Positions 1-9,708 of a DNA stretch of 64,000 nucleotides are shown piece after piece. The position numbers and the translations under genes were made by a program. The DNA lies in contig NZ_CP115667.1 of assembly GCF_027921445.1 (NCBI RefSeq), positions 1,612,001 to 1,676,000 on the forward strand, given 5' to 3'. The stretch comes from Peptoniphilus equinus (GTDB lineage: Bacteria > Bacillota > Clostridia > Tissierellales > Peptoniphilaceae). Under the pieces are notes generated by a model that did no database searches, had not been told where the DNA came from, and saw only the letters and a program-made list of their open reading frames with translations. Each line of letters opens with the position of its first letter. The first letter of the stretch is position 1.

Positions 1-53
1 TAAGCATTGCCCCCGGCCTTCCCTTGTGAATAGGTCCGCCAAATGCGGACAAT

Positions 54-110
54 AAAATAAGGCTCATTCCTCACTGCGTTGTAACCCAGCTGTGGAATCA
101 GCCTTATTTT
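54..110 (-). terminator. Long hairpin downstream of the sortase gene
   Basis: Arms at 54-70 and 94-110 are complementary at 16 of 17 positions around a 23-nt loop. Read on the minus strand the stem is followed by a moderately T-rich run, so it probably ends the sortase/adhesin transcripts; on the plus strand it is followed by a few T residues and could also serve a gene to the left of the window. A second small hairpin (arms 34-39 and 45-50) lies just beyond it. Confidence 0.55.
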
Positions 111-112
111 TT

Positions 113-214
113 CTATTTGAGCCGTGCCGTCCAAACCACATCGCCACCATCGACTCCGTGATACAGAATCTTTTCAAGCCCTCATCCCGGTTGCATCTCA
201 TTGAACTTGTACAT
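113..214 (-). other. Tiny ORF with one in-frame stop, possible gene remnant
   Basis: On the minus strand an ATG at 214 follows a purine-rich GGGAG stretch and opens ten codons ending in TGA (182-184). The same frame then stays open for 22 more codons to a TAG at 113-115 (peptide part GLEKILYHGVDGG). It reads like the end of a decayed gene, but it is too short for an assignment and may be chance. Confidence 0.15.
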
Positions 215-227
215 TCCCTACTCCCGG

Positions 228-965
228 TTATTTTTTTAATTGTCCATGAATCACAAGCCGCTTATCATTATCCAGACACGTTTGGAGTGTAAGAAAGTTT
301 TCTACGCGGTTCGGAACGGTTTTATCCAAGACATTGTTTTTTTGAATCCTCTCCAGGAATGCCGTTTCTGAAGAAGTACCATAGCTTGGTGAACGAAAAT
401 TGTCGTAGGGATTTGCCACGTAGGCGGCAAAAATTTCGTATCGTAAGATACCCCGAGTCGTACTGATGGCAATTTCCGGCGCTTTATCGACAAATCCTTT
501 TTCCATATACGACGTCAGATCGTGAAACACCTTTCCCGAACGTACATTATGCCCGTATATCACCGTATTTTGATCCGTAAAATCCATTCGATTGGCCGCA
601 TCGATATAAGGTGTGCCGAATGGATGGTAGTCACCTTGGTAATTGTGTTCCAGATAAAAATAATTGTTCTCGCTGTACATGAGAGGAAAATCAATGTCGG
701 TTCCCTCAATGGCGATCCAACCCACAAGATCAGGATACGATGCCTGCAAGAAACGAATCCTGTCTGCGTCCTGTTCATCAGCCTGCGTCACTGCCATTTG
801 TTTTTCCGATGCGGCGGGGTGGCTCTTACGATGTTGTCTTTGAATGTCCTCTAATGCCTCGTCAAACCGTGCATTGAGCAGGACATAATCCCCGATTTTG
901 TAGAGAGAAAACAGGGCCATGCCAATCAACACAATAACGACGATTCTCTTAAAGTAATGCTTCAT
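228..965 (-). CDS. srtB: Class B sortase
   Basis: Membrane-anchored transpeptidase that cuts sorting signals of secreted proteins and links them to peptidoglycan. The 245-residue protein has an N-terminal signal anchor (about residues 6-30), then the class B core beginning VGWIAIEGTDIDFP. Catalytic residues are visible: His139 in IYGHN, Cys230 in LQTC and Arg236 in KRLVIHG. ATG at 965 follows GTGAGG. It lies 44 nt downstream of the giant wall-anchored protein on the same strand, its probable substrate, with a hairpin between them. Family call is firm; the substrate pairing is inference from adjacency. Confidence 0.9.
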   Translation of the reverse strand: MKHYFKRIVVIVLIGMALFSLYKIGDYVLLNARFDEALEDIQRQHRKSHPAASEKQMAVTQADEQDADRIRFLQASYPDLVGWIAIEGTDIDFPLMYSENNYFYLEHNYQGDYHPFGTPYIDAANRMDFTDQNTVIYGHNVRSGKVFHDLTSYMEKGFVDKAPEIAISTTRGILRYEIFAAYVANPYDNFRSPSYGTSSETAFLERIQKNNVLDKTVPNRVENFLTLQTCLDNDKRLVIHGQLKK

Positions 966-980
966 ACTGCCTCACTAATA

Positions 981-1008
981 AAATAAGGCAAGTCACCTTG
1001 CCCTATTT
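981..1008 (-). terminator. Hairpin between adhesin and sortase genes
   Basis: Complementary arms at 981-992 and 997-1008 with a four-base loop. On the minus strand the stem is followed by TTATTTTATT, so it looks like an intrinsic terminator or attenuator just after the adhesin stop codon. It would make the sortase less abundant than the adhesin, or require a separate start for the sortase. Confidence 0.65.
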
Positions 1009-1009
1009 T

Positions 1010-4000
1010 TTACATTCTTTTTCCCTTACGTTCAAACCCAAGTGCTGCGAGTGCCACGACACTGGCCATACCCATCACCGCATAACCTGCAATGCCGGGA
1101 TCAAATGTCTTTGGCGGCCCTGTCTGTGGTACCGTCGTCTTAGGCACTTCCGTCGGTTCAACCTGCGGCGTGTCCGCAGGCGTCTCAGGCGGATTATCCT
1201 GAGGTGTTTCCGGCGGGATTGTCGGAGGTATCTCAGGCGGATTGTCCGGCGGATTATCCGGTGGGTTGTCTGGCGGATTGTCAGGTGGGTTATCCGGTGG
1301 ATTATCCGGCGGTGTCTCGGAGGTATAGAAGTTGTTAAACTTGACGTCTAAGACTTCGACAATAGCCACACCGGCAGGGAGTTCAATGCGATAACTGCCG
1401 TCTGCATTTTTAATAATGTTGACGACTGCTTCAGTGCCTTCCTGCACTTTATACAAGGTATACGTGTAGTTGCCGTTGAGAAGAATCTGCGAAAGCGTCG
1501 TACTGTCGATTCGAACTTCACTGTTATCAAGGTTCGAATGAATGACGGCATCCTTAACTTCTTTCCCATCAAGATAGATCTTAATCGGCAAGAGCACGTC
1601 GCCTGCTTGGACTTGTCTGCGAAGTGTCAATGCAATGGCCGACGCCTGTTCCGAGCGATATTGGTCAATAGCTTCTTCAACCAATTCATAGTCTTTAGCC
1701 GTGAGTTGGCCTTGGAGCCCTTGAAGTGCAGCTTTCCAATCGCCATCTTTATTTAAGACAATCTCCTGCACATTACCGTCTTTGTCACGAATCGTAATCT
1801 TAAGGGTTTCGGGACGAATCGATGTCTCATCCCCGTGCCAAATCTTTTCGATGTCGATATCGTGCTGCGGCCCGGAATAATTTTCCACCTTGCCGATGGA
1901 CGCATCCTCGCTAGACCGGGTAAAGTCTTTTAACTCGAATTGTCCATAAGGAATGCCGTTCATCATCACAGAAGGCATATAGAGGGTATAGAATCCTTCT
2001 TCATCTTGCTGCAAGTAAAAATGATAATCCGTTAAGCCAAGTTTGCTGTCCGGCGAGTCATAGTATTTTACTCGCAAATCCATGCCCTTGAGATCCACGG
2101 CGATGTCGCTAAAGATCGCGCTATCTCTGTTTAAGCGTCTTGAGTATTGCTCATCAGAGTAATCCGGATAGCCCGGATTTTCTACATCTTCCCAGAAATA
2201 CGTTTGTGTTACGACTTTTTCTTCCTGATTCGGCACACGAATATGCAAATGCAAAGTCACATCCCCTGCAAAGTCGTAGAAAGCGTTGGTGATGGTCGTA
2301 TCATAATTCGGCGGATCGGTAATGTCATGATACGTCGTATTAAATCCGATGCGAAAACCTATCGTGCCGTTGTCTTCAATGGTGACTAACGGCAAGTAGC
2401 CATTTGCTTCTTCCTCAATGGCATAACGGTTAGCTGCTAACGCGACGGGATCCAGATTCTCAAAAGTGCCTTTCCAGTCCGCCGCTTTGTTTAAGACGAG
2501 GGTCTGATAGATAGGGATGAGATTTCCCTCAGCATCTTTCAGATACTTGCCGTCGTTGTCCTTTTCGTAGCCGATCAAAATCCGCTGGTTATCCAATAAC
2601 AAATAGACTGTCACGGACTCGGGAATATGCTTTAAATCCTCGTCATCCAATTTCCAGATTTTTTCTACAGGAAGATCGGTGCGACGATAGTTGGTAATTT
2701 CAAAGGTGTGCACATGACCTGGCACGTCGACCATCGTAGCTCCATCTTCAATAACCTCGGCAAAATAACCGGACTTGCCATCGCTCATGGTCCAAAGATA
2801 CGGCACCAACAAGGTTTTTTCGCCATTCTCTTCCACAAGGACAAAGGCATTGCCCCAATCGGTAATTTCAAACCCTCTAAGAGCTGATGTATACCAATCC
2901 TCTCCCCATTCCATAAGCCTGCGATCTTTACCATAGTATTCAATGGCATCGATGCCCTTTAATTGGGGATGTGTAAAGACAGCCTTATAGCTGTTATCTT
3001 CATTGAGTGCTTCTGCAGTCAAAAGAACCAAACGACCCAGACCGCTATTGGCTTCTTTATCATAGTAGAACAAATAAATATCTTGTTCACCGCTTGCATA
3101 ATCGCCGTAGTCGTCACTTTCAATTCTTGAAATTTCCACGGCGCCGGCTTCCACTTGCGTGTCGTGTGTTTCAGGGATTTCTTCAACTGTGGAGAAAAAT
3201 TCATTGCCCTGTTCCACAACTAAATACTTAAATCCTCTTGCCTTTAACGCTTCAGCGGTAAATGGCAGACCCTGATCTTGGTCATAGGCAAAATTCCAAC
3301 CATTGCTTGTCGGGAAATTTTCGACCAGTTCTGGGGAGAATTGCTCGCCCTGTTTGTGGAACAAAGCTTGCCAGTCGTTGTTTTGACTGAGTTCGACCTC
3401 GCCATATTTATATACCTTCGGATCGATGCCGTAGTGCAGGCGCACATAGGCCGCATCTTTGTCCAAAGGCACGATAAAGATATCCGCTTTGATCGTCGTA
3501 TCCGCTTCAAATTTCTCGGTATCGATAGCGGCATCCCATTTTTTCTCAATCTTTAAGCCATAGTCACCATCGTCATGAGGTGTTTGTACATTGGCATTGG
3601 AGCCGATACCGCCACCATTGCGTGACGTGTTCCCTAGAATAAAGGTTTTTGCGTTCATCCAGGCTTCGTTTTGCAACACAGCATCATACATCGCCTTTAA
3701 ATGAATAACATCCGGAGTGAAAGACATCCGCTTAGGGATATCCACGCCAGCTTCGCTATCTTCTAGAAACTTAATGATATTTCCATCTTTGGTAATAGGA
3801 GAGACATGGGAATAGAAGATACCTTCAATATTCACATTATTTAACTCAAATTGACCCGTCTTTTTAGAAAAAGTTAAATCATTGCCGTAAGAATCGGAGT
3901 CGTTGTTAAAGACATAGATACTGTGCCCGTCGCCGATGTGAACATAACCGCTTGGACAATTCCACATCCCGCCGCCATTGCCACCGCCGAATGAATCCAC

Positions 4001-5863
4001 CCAAGTGGCCTTGGCGCTGTTTTCAGTGACCAAAAGGTTCTCCAGCGTTTGTACTCGCGGCGGGAACGATACGTAGATACCGCCTCCAAAGTTCCCCGAG
4101 TTATTGTCCAAGATCATGGTCGTGTTGAAGGTGACAAAATTAGTGTCGACATAGACACCGCCACCCACCGTGGACGCATAATTCTTGTAGATTAAGCCGC
4201 CATTTAAGTTGGCTTGTACTTTGTTTTCTATCAGATGTTTTTCATAATCCGACGGCGTAGTGGCGTATTCTGCCTCAAACACATTGCTAAAGTCGGAAAG
4301 AAATTGGTCGGATACAGCCACGCCGCCACCTGAACCGGATTGGTTGCCGACAATAATGCCGTCTGTAACGGTCAGCTTCGACTTCGGATACGCTGTAATG
4401 CCTCCTCCGGATCTGAAGCGAGTGTTGGATACGTTATTGGCAATGATCCCGCCATTGATATCGACTTTGGCCTCACTGCTGGTGCTGCCATATAAATCCC
4501 CGGCAAAAACACCTCCGGCGACACCACCATTATTATTGTCAATAAGGCCGTTGTTCATGGAAAAGCTTGCACCCGGATCTACATAAACGGCGCCGGCAGC
4601 AGTGGGACGGTTATAGTCCGCTTCAATCATCTCATACGAGGTATTGTGCGAAATCCGGCCTCCATCCATAACAAAGGACCCGCCTCTTTTAACCTTAATG
4701 GGTCCGGTATAGCCATGACCATTGTTAGAGTTCATAATCACAGCATTGGTCATGATAAGCTCGCCGGTATTCCCAACATCAATCACGCTACCCTTGTTAT
4801 CAAATGCTGTTTGAACCTCGCTATTGCCATCGATGTAGAGCGCAGAGTTATTCGTTCCCAAAGTCAATTTGCCCAGAACACTGAACAAGCTGTCCTTTAC
4901 AAAGTCCTTGGCCCGCTTAATAACAATATCGCCCTTGTCGTCATCCGGAAGAGGTGTTTCGGCCTCTTGCATGGCTTCTTCACCCCGGCGTCTTGCCTCT
5001 TCAATGACGTCACGCTGCTTTGCTTCCCCTTGCTCGGCGACATCCGCTGGCTGGGTGATAGGATTCCAAGGCTTTTCCCAGGAATGTTTATCCGCTTCAG
5101 GTCTGTCATTCATTGCCGTCAAAGTAACATTCTGACCCTGTTTAATCGTCAGCTTTTCCGTTAATTCAAAGCTTTTGTCAATGAAGATGGTCATGACCTG
5201 ATCTTCGGGTGCATTTTGAATGGCCGCCTTCAATGCTTCAAATGAGCTGACATGAACTTCAGTCGCAGAGGTCGCTGTATCGTCAGACGCCCTATCCTCG
5301 CCCAGTGTCACCGGAGTCGCAACCAGTGCGTCCGCATCGAGTGTCACGCCTTCTTCAAGCGCCACAGTCTTGTCATTGACCTCAGCTGTATCACCGTTTG
5401 CTTCAACTTCTTCTTTGGTGACATCCGCGGATGTCACTTCCGATGGCGTTGCCTCGCTGTTGACAGACGCCTTGTCCCGAGTGACATTTAGTGATGCATC
5501 GCTGCCTTCGGTGTTATCTGCTGCATTATCGATAGCTAAATCGGTTTTCTCCTCTTCCAAAGGCATCAATGCACCAGCCTCTGTCGACAGTGTTGCTTCG
5601 TTGTCAAACTCCGACGGTGTCACCGACGCTGACGGAACGTTATTATCCACCTCCGATGGTGTCTCCACCGTTGACGGAGCTTCTTTAACCACCGAAGTAT
5701 CAATCGCAGATGCTGTCTCTTGCTTCTTGTCCGCTGTTGTCTCAGTTTCCACGGCGACAGGCGCCACACTCGCACCACTGCTCACTCCAGAGCCCCCAGC
5801 GTATGCCGGATGTGAAAAGAGCACCATCACCATAACTAAAAAACTGAACAATACTTTTTTCAT
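1010..5863 (-). CDS. Giant wall-anchored adhesin with beta-helix and Cna-B-like domains
   Basis: Surface protein of 1617 residues. ATG at 5863 starts the signal peptide MKKVLFSFLVMVMVLFSHP ending near AYA, with AGGAAAA upstream; an in-frame upstream codon at 5911 is less likely. Order: signal peptide; Ser/Thr/Glu-rich stalk with TPSEV-type motifs (about 26-200); right-handed beta-helix-like region with repeated GGGVYVD/GGGIYV motifs (about 200-720); at least three Cna-B-like modules with K-W and DW(K/Q)A motifs (about 760-1410); a (PPDN)n wall-spanning linker; and a sorting signal VPQTG, hydrophobic segment and Arg/Lys tail ERKGKRM. The Cna-B modules suggest isopeptide-stabilised stalks. Ligand unknown. 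The adjacent class B sortase is the likely anchoring enzyme. Confidence 0.88.
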   Translation of the reverse strand: MKKVLFSFLVMVMVLFSHPAYAGGSGVSSGASVAPVAVETETTADKKQETASAIDTSVVKEAPSTVETPSEVDNNVPSASVTPSEFDNEATLSTEAGALMPLEEEKTDLAIDNAADNTEGSDASLNVTRDKASVNSEATPSEVTSADVTKEEVEANGDTAEVNDKTVALEEGVTLDADALVATPVTLGEDRASDDTATSATEVHVSSFEALKAAIQNAPEDQVMTIFIDKSFELTEKLTIKQGQNVTLTAMNDRPEADKHSWEKPWNPITQPADVAEQGEAKQRDVIEEARRRGEEAMQEAETPLPDDDKGDIVIKRAKDFVKDSLFSVLGKLTLGTNNSALYIDGNSEVQTAFDNKGSVIDVGNTGELIMTNAVIMNSNNGHGYTGPIKVKRGGSFVMDGGRISHNTSYEMIEADYNRPTAAGAVYVDPGASFSMNNGLIDNNNGGVAGGVFAGDLYGSTSSEAKVDINGGIIANNVSNTRFRSGGGITAYPKSKLTVTDGIIVGNQSGSGGGVAVSDQFLSDFSNVFEAEYATTPSDYEKHLIENKVQANLNGGLIYKNYASTVGGGVYVDTNFVTFNTTMILDNNSGNFGGGIYVSFPPRVQTLENLLVTENSAKATWVDSFGGGNGGGMWNCPSGYVHIGDGHSIYVFNNDSDSYGNDLTFSKKTGQFELNNVNIEGIFYSHVSPITKDGNIIKFLEDSEAGVDIPKRMSFTPDVIHLKAMYDAVLQNEAWMNAKTFILGNTSRNGGGIGSNANVQTPHDDGDYGLKIEKKWDAAIDTEKFEADTTIKADIFIVPLDKDAAYVRLHYGIDPKVYKYGEVELSQNNDWQALFHKQGEQFSPELVENFPTSNGWNFAYDQDQGLPFTAEALKARGFKYLVVEQGNEFFSTVEEIPETHDTQVEAGAVEISRIESDDYGDYASGEQDIYLFYYDKEANSGLGRLVLLTAEALNEDNSYKAVFTHPQLKGIDAIEYYGKDRRLMEWGEDWYTSALRGFEITDWGNAFVLVEENGEKTLLVPYLWTMSDGKSGYFAEVIEDGATMVDVPGHVHTFEITNYRRTDLPVEKIWKLDDEDLKHIPESVTVYLLLDNQRILIGYEKDNDGKYLKDAEGNLIPIYQTLVLNKAADWKGTFENLDPVALAANRYAIEEEANGYLPLVTIEDNGTIGFRIGFNTTYHDITDPPNYDTTITNAFYDFAGDVTLHLHIRVPNQEEKVVTQTYFWEDVENPGYPDYSDEQYSRRLNRDSAIFSDIAVDLKGMDLRVKYYDSPDSKLGLTDYHFYLQQDEEGFYTLYMPSVMMNGIPYGQFELKDFTRSSEDASIGKVENYSGPQHDIDIEKIWHGDETSIRPETLKITIRDKDGNVQEIVLNKDGDWKAALQGLQGQLTAKDYELVEEAIDQYRSEQASAIALTLRRQVQAGDVLLPIKIYLDGKEVKDAVIHSNLDNSEVRIDSTTLSQILLNGNYTYTLYKVQEGTEAVVNIIKNADGSYRIELPAGVAIVEVLDVKFNNFYTSETPPDNPPDNPPDNPPDNPPDNPPDNPPEIPPTIPPETPQDNPPETPADTPQVEPTEVPKTTVPQTGPPKTFDPGIAGYAVMGMASVVALAALGFERKGKRM

Positions 5864-5936
5864 ATAGTTTTCCTTACAACCTCCTTTACTTTTCTCTGTG
5901 ATATAGTACAAAAAATGTAAAAAATCTTAATATTAA

Positions 5937-5968
5937 TGCGATATATATATATATATATATATATCGCA
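5937..5968. repeat. Perfect (AT)12 tract flanked by TGCG/CGCA
   Basis: Twenty-four bases of pure AT dinucleotides (5941-5964), bounded by TGCG and CGCA so the whole 32 bp is palindromic. It lies about 75 bp upstream of the adhesin start. A weak promoter (TTAAGA, 16 bp, TACTAT) can be drawn between tract and gene, which would put the tract just upstream of the -35; an alternative -10 beyond the tract would put it in the 5' leader. Dinucleotide tracts in such positions often vary in length by slippage. Confidence 0.75.
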
Positions 5969-6026
5969 TAGGTTTTTGGCATTATCTATAGGCTATAATT
6001 TTCCGTACTGATAAAGCATAAATTTT

Positions 6027-6326
6027 TTATATTTTTTGTCCCTTGATTTTACTATACCTATTCACCGTTTGCAATATCATTTGTCCGTATTTATTCGATA
6101 TCATCGCGTCTTTCATGAATCGAAATATCCGTGCTGAAATCCGAGGCTGTGTCCTTACCGCATCATAAGTAATAGCAAGACTAGCCGAGTAAGGTATTCT
6201 CAGCTGGATTAAACTGTCATGTTGAGAACACAACTGATGTGAACGGCTCGTTTCACCTGTCGTGTATTGGTCCATAAAAAATAGGGTGAATCCCCACATT
6301 GTCACAAGCAAGACACGCCCCGTCAA
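6027..6326 (-). CDS. Unrecognised 99-residue ORF, possibly a remnant
   Basis: Open frame with a TTG start and no clear ribosome binding site. The frame continues upstream of the TTG with a cysteine pair (GCAHCGG) before meeting a stop, which suggests the beginning is lost. No domain is recognised. It sits in a stretch of decayed DNA between the adhesin and the AT-rich cassette, so it may be a gene fragment or a chance ORF. Confidence 0.2.
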   Translation of the reverse strand: MTGRVLLVTMWGFTLFFMDQYTTGETSRSHQLCSQHDSLIQLRIPYSASLAITYDAVRTQPRISARIFRFMKDAMISNKYGQMILQTVNRYSKIKGQKI

Positions 6327-6496
6327 AATACCGCCGCAGTGAGCGCATCCGCCGAGAAAATATGAATAAACCCCTATTTAAAACCAAGCGGTATCCTATT
6401 TTTTTCGATTGTCGTCCGGTGTCATTTGTCTGTGTTGTCCCTTGAGAAAACCGACTTCGTTATCATTCAAACTTGTAAACGCACGATAATAATCTC

Positions 6497-6730
6497 TCAA
6501 TTACTTGCATGTTTCTTCGTTTTGGATTGTTTTCCTGCATGATGCTTCTTAATTATGCCAACTATATACAGAGACATTGTTAAGAAAATATATAGTACCT
6601 ATAGTAAGTATAGCAAGCCAGTACTAACCGGGAATGATACTTCAGGGTGCGTCAATGCAAACATTAGAAAAATCACTCCTGCAGCCGTCAACAATGTAGC
6701 CAAAGAAAAGTATAGTTTTACGTTTTTCAT
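6497..6730 (-). pseudogene. Small two-helix membrane protein interrupted by an amber codon
   Basis: ATG at 6730 is preceded by a strong Shine-Dalgarno GGAGGG with 6-nt spacing. The frame encodes 43 residues with one hydrophobic helix (LATLLTAAGVIFLMFAL), meets TAG at 6599-6601, then stays open for 33 more codons with a second hydrophobic helix (VLYIFLTMSLYIVGII) and a basic tail (KKHHAGKQSKTKKH) to TGA at 6497. The most economical reading is a 77-codon membrane protein gene inactivated by one nonsense change; a functional 43-residue product is the alternative. Confidence 0.45.
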
Positions 6731-7162
<432 letters not shown>

Positions 7163-7400
7163 TTAATGCCTTAAAGCCGTAATAGGTATTACGTAAACAT
7201 CATCATCTCTTTTATAAGCAAAAGAAGCTTTGGCGCATAATACCATCATAAATGAGGGGTTGGACATGTTTTTTATATCTATTATAGATGCTAAATCTTT
7301 TAAAGTTTCAGAACCTATCTCAATTAACTTATCTCCACCAAGTTTAATTTCAACTAGACCATAATCTCCGTTTCTTAGATGAATCACTGCATCTTCTTAC
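7163..7400 (-). pseudogene. C-terminal remnant of a DUF4143-type AAA+ ATPase
   Basis: The open part (7163-7387) encodes 74 residues matching the C-terminal DUF4143 region of bacterial/archaeal AAA+ ATPases: a nuclease-like GDYGLVEIKLGGDK strand pair, SNPSFMMVLC, then an AYKRDDDVYVIPITAL ending. Just upstream the frame is broken by stops (7388-7560), and the N-terminal ATPase half is missing. The DNA is very AT-rich, like the adjoining oleate hydratase cassette. This is a decayed fragment, not a working gene. Confidence 0.6.
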
Positions 7401-7600
7401 GAGTATAAGAGCCTATCAATGGTTTAAAAAATGAAATGTTTAGAAACTATATCTTCGGTAAAATCCAAAGTTGTTTTATTTCCATGAGAATAAAATTTTC
7501 CAACCCAGGTTCCAACAATATTTTCAATTTCTATTGTTAAAGTACCCACACTTGCATTTCAAAAAATCTGTAAGTTCAACATGTGGTTGAATTCCTTTTT

Positions 7601-7810
7601 TTAATATGTTCTATATTCTTTTATTATTGAATTTTCCGACTTTGATTCTTCTCTTTTGTTTTCTTTTTTTCTAAATCTTTTATAAAATTCACCTAAATGT
7701 TTCAAGTTAACTTCTTCATTTGCCCTAGCTTCGCTTCTTAAAATATCTTCATATATGGATTCTATTTCTTCTAAAGTAGGCACAGCTTGATTATTAAAGT
7801 TGTTATTCAT
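7601..7810 (-). CDS. Small acidic/basic protein of unknown function
   Basis: A 69-residue ORF whose ATG at 7810 is preceded by AAGGAGAC, so translation is likely. It is charged, predicted mostly helical (PTLEEIESIYEDILRSEAR) with a Lys/Arg/Glu-rich tail, and has no membrane segment. It starts just after a terminator-like hairpin downstream of the oleate hydratase gene and shares its AT-rich composition. Family not recognised. Confidence 0.5.
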   Translation of the reverse strand: MNNNFNNQAVPTLEEIESIYEDILRSEARANEEVNLKHLGEFYKRFRKKENKREESKSENSIIKEYRTY

Positions 7811-7835
7811 TTTTCGTCTCCTTAGTAAAAATAAT

Positions 7836-7856
7836 GGGACGATATATTATCGCCCC
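7836..7856 (-). terminator. Intrinsic terminator after oleate hydratase
   Basis: Nine-base stem (arms 7836-7844 and 7848-7856, one G-T pair) with a 3-nt loop. On the minus strand it is followed by ATTATTTTT. The ribosome binding site of the 69-residue ORF comes directly after, so readthrough or a separate start is needed for that ORF. Confidence 0.6.
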
Positions 7857-7873
7857 AAATTTGTTATAAATTA

Positions 7874-9667
7874 TTAAATAATATTAAATTCTTTTAGCAT
7901 CTCTTCCACATCTGTACCTTTGATTAGTTTTGCAACTTTCATTTTTTGTAATGGTGAAAGTGGAAGTTCTGGTTTTTTGCCATCTGATAGGGCAACCATT
8001 CCATTTAGAAGATATCTTAGGTCATATCTTGAAGCATATACTTCTGGGACAGCTTTTTCTACGCCACAAAGTACATAAACAGCTTCCATTGCTGTTCTTC
8101 CTGAGTATTCTGTTGTGAACACTGTATCTCTTCCTGGATCATCTAAAGTTTCTGCAAATTGTCCAAGGAATGCAAAGTTTACTCCACCTTTTGGAACAAC
8201 TAGTGGTCTATCACCAAATTTTCTTGGCATAAATTGAGATGTGATATAAGGCATCATAACAGGTACTGCGCTGCAAGTTTCAGCAAGTGCATCAATTTCA
8301 TTTACAGGAACTCCAAGATGGTATAACCATTCTTTTGTAATTTCCTTACCTGTACAATCTCTCATTTTCTTTTTGATATAGTCACCTTCAACATCTGTAA
8401 ATAAACCGTAAACCCAAACACAAACATCGTTTTCTGGTTGTTCTGGATATTGACCTTGTCTATTAATTGTCCAAGACATTAGCCAGCTTGAATCAACACA
8501 AGTTACAATACCACCTGTTACAGTTTTTCCACCATAAGGGCTTCTTTTTGTGATTTTTTCAATATATTTTGGTACTGATTCATCGTGACAAGTTACTGTA
8601 CATGATTCCCAGTTACTCTTTTCAACATCGGAGCAGAATACTTCAGGCTTTCCAAAATCATCTGATTTTTTAGCAATGTTTTTCCACATTTCCCAGCAAC
8701 CAGTTTGTTCATCACTAAGTTCTGCTGGTGTATTGTCATCACCATAGCTTGAATTTTCTGTCATAGATCCATTTGTTATAAATACTAGGTCATTTTCTGT
8801 TAAATCAATTGATTTGTCGTTGCCATTCTTATCTTCAGCTATAATCTTTGTAGCAACTTTTTTATTTTCTGAAATATCAAAATCAACATCAGTTACCCTT
8901 GTGTCATATTGGAATTTACATCCATGATCTTCAAGGTACTTAACCATAGGTTTTACAATTGAATTGTATTGGTCATATCTTGTAAATCTAAGAGCTGATA
9001 GGTCTGTAAGACCTCCTACGTGATGGATGAAACGGTTTAGGTATAGTTTCATTTCTAGAGCAGAATGCCAGTTTTCAAAGGCAAACATTGTTCTCCAAAG
9101 TGTCCAGAAGTCTGAATTTAAAAGTCCATCTGAGAAAATATCTTCGATTGCCTTATCTTCAAGAAGTTCGTCTTTAGTCATACATAGATCTGCAATTTCT
9201 TTAACTTGTTTTTGAGTTAGATTGAATTTGCCATCGTCATAACGTTCACCTTGTTTATGAGTGATACGACAATTACTATAGTTTGGATCGTCGTAGTTAG
9301 TATAGAAGTAATCATCTAAAACACTCATTTCTGGGTTTTCTAGACTTGGTATAGAGCTCCAAATATCCCATAGACATTCAAAGTGTGCACCAGTTTCTCT
9401 ACCACCACGGGCAACATAACCTCTTGTATCCATGTATTTACCGTCAAGTGAACCACCAGGTATATCTAATTGTTCTAAGAAAGTAATTTTATTGCCTTCC
9501 ATATGAGCATCTCTAATTAAGAAACAAGCTGCAGTTAGTGAAGCAATACCTGTTCCTATCAAGTAAGCAGATTTTTCTTCAATTCCTTCAGGCTTTCTAG
9601 CCTTAACTAATCTTTGAAAATCACCATTAGTAAGTTTTAATCTTTTATCATGAGTTTTAAGTTCCAT
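7874..9667 (-). CDS. ohyA: Oleate hydratase (MCRA family)
   Basis: FAD-containing fatty acid double-bond hydratase, which turns oleic/linoleic acid into hydroxy fatty acids and is linked to detoxifying host unsaturated fatty acids. The 597-residue product matches family length. Near the N terminus ARKPEGIEEKSAYLIG leads into the FAD-binding GTGIASLTAACFL (from about residue 38), followed by LEQLDIPGGSLDG. ATG at 9667 has AAAGGAGAAG directly upstream; an in-frame ATG five codons earlier lies before that site. Codons are strongly A/T-ending, unlike flanking rlmD. A TetR gene lies directly upstream, and two near-identical operator-like repeats occupy the gap. Confidence 0.93.
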   Translation of the reverse strand: MELKTHDKRLKLTNGDFQRLVKARKPEGIEEKSAYLIGTGIASLTAACFLIRDAHMEGNKITFLEQLDIPGGSLDGKYMDTRGYVARGGRETGAHFECLWDIWSSIPSLENPEMSVLDDYFYTNYDDPNYSNCRITHKQGERYDDGKFNLTQKQVKEIADLCMTKDELLEDKAIEDIFSDGLLNSDFWTLWRTMFAFENWHSALEMKLYLNRFIHHVGGLTDLSALRFTRYDQYNSIVKPMVKYLEDHGCKFQYDTRVTDVDFDISENKKVATKIIAEDKNGNDKSIDLTENDLVFITNGSMTENSSYGDDNTPAELSDEQTGCWEMWKNIAKKSDDFGKPEVFCSDVEKSNWESCTVTCHDESVPKYIEKITKRSPYGGKTVTGGIVTCVDSSWLMSWTINRQGQYPEQPENDVCVWVYGLFTDVEGDYIKKKMRDCTGKEITKEWLYHLGVPVNEIDALAETCSAVPVMMPYITSQFMPRKFGDRPLVVPKGGVNFAFLGQFAETLDDPGRDTVFTTEYSGRTAMEAVYVLCGVEKAVPEVYASRYDLRYLLNGMVALSDGKKPELPLSPLQKMKVAKLIKGTDVEEMLKEFNII

Positions 9668-9708
9668 AACTTCTCCTTTCATAACTTAACATCATCATCT
9701 TACATTTA

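Noticed and set aside
998-1351. Plus-strand Arg-rich ORF under the adhesin's proline repeats
   Set aside because: Shadow of the (PPDN)n coding repeat on the other strand.
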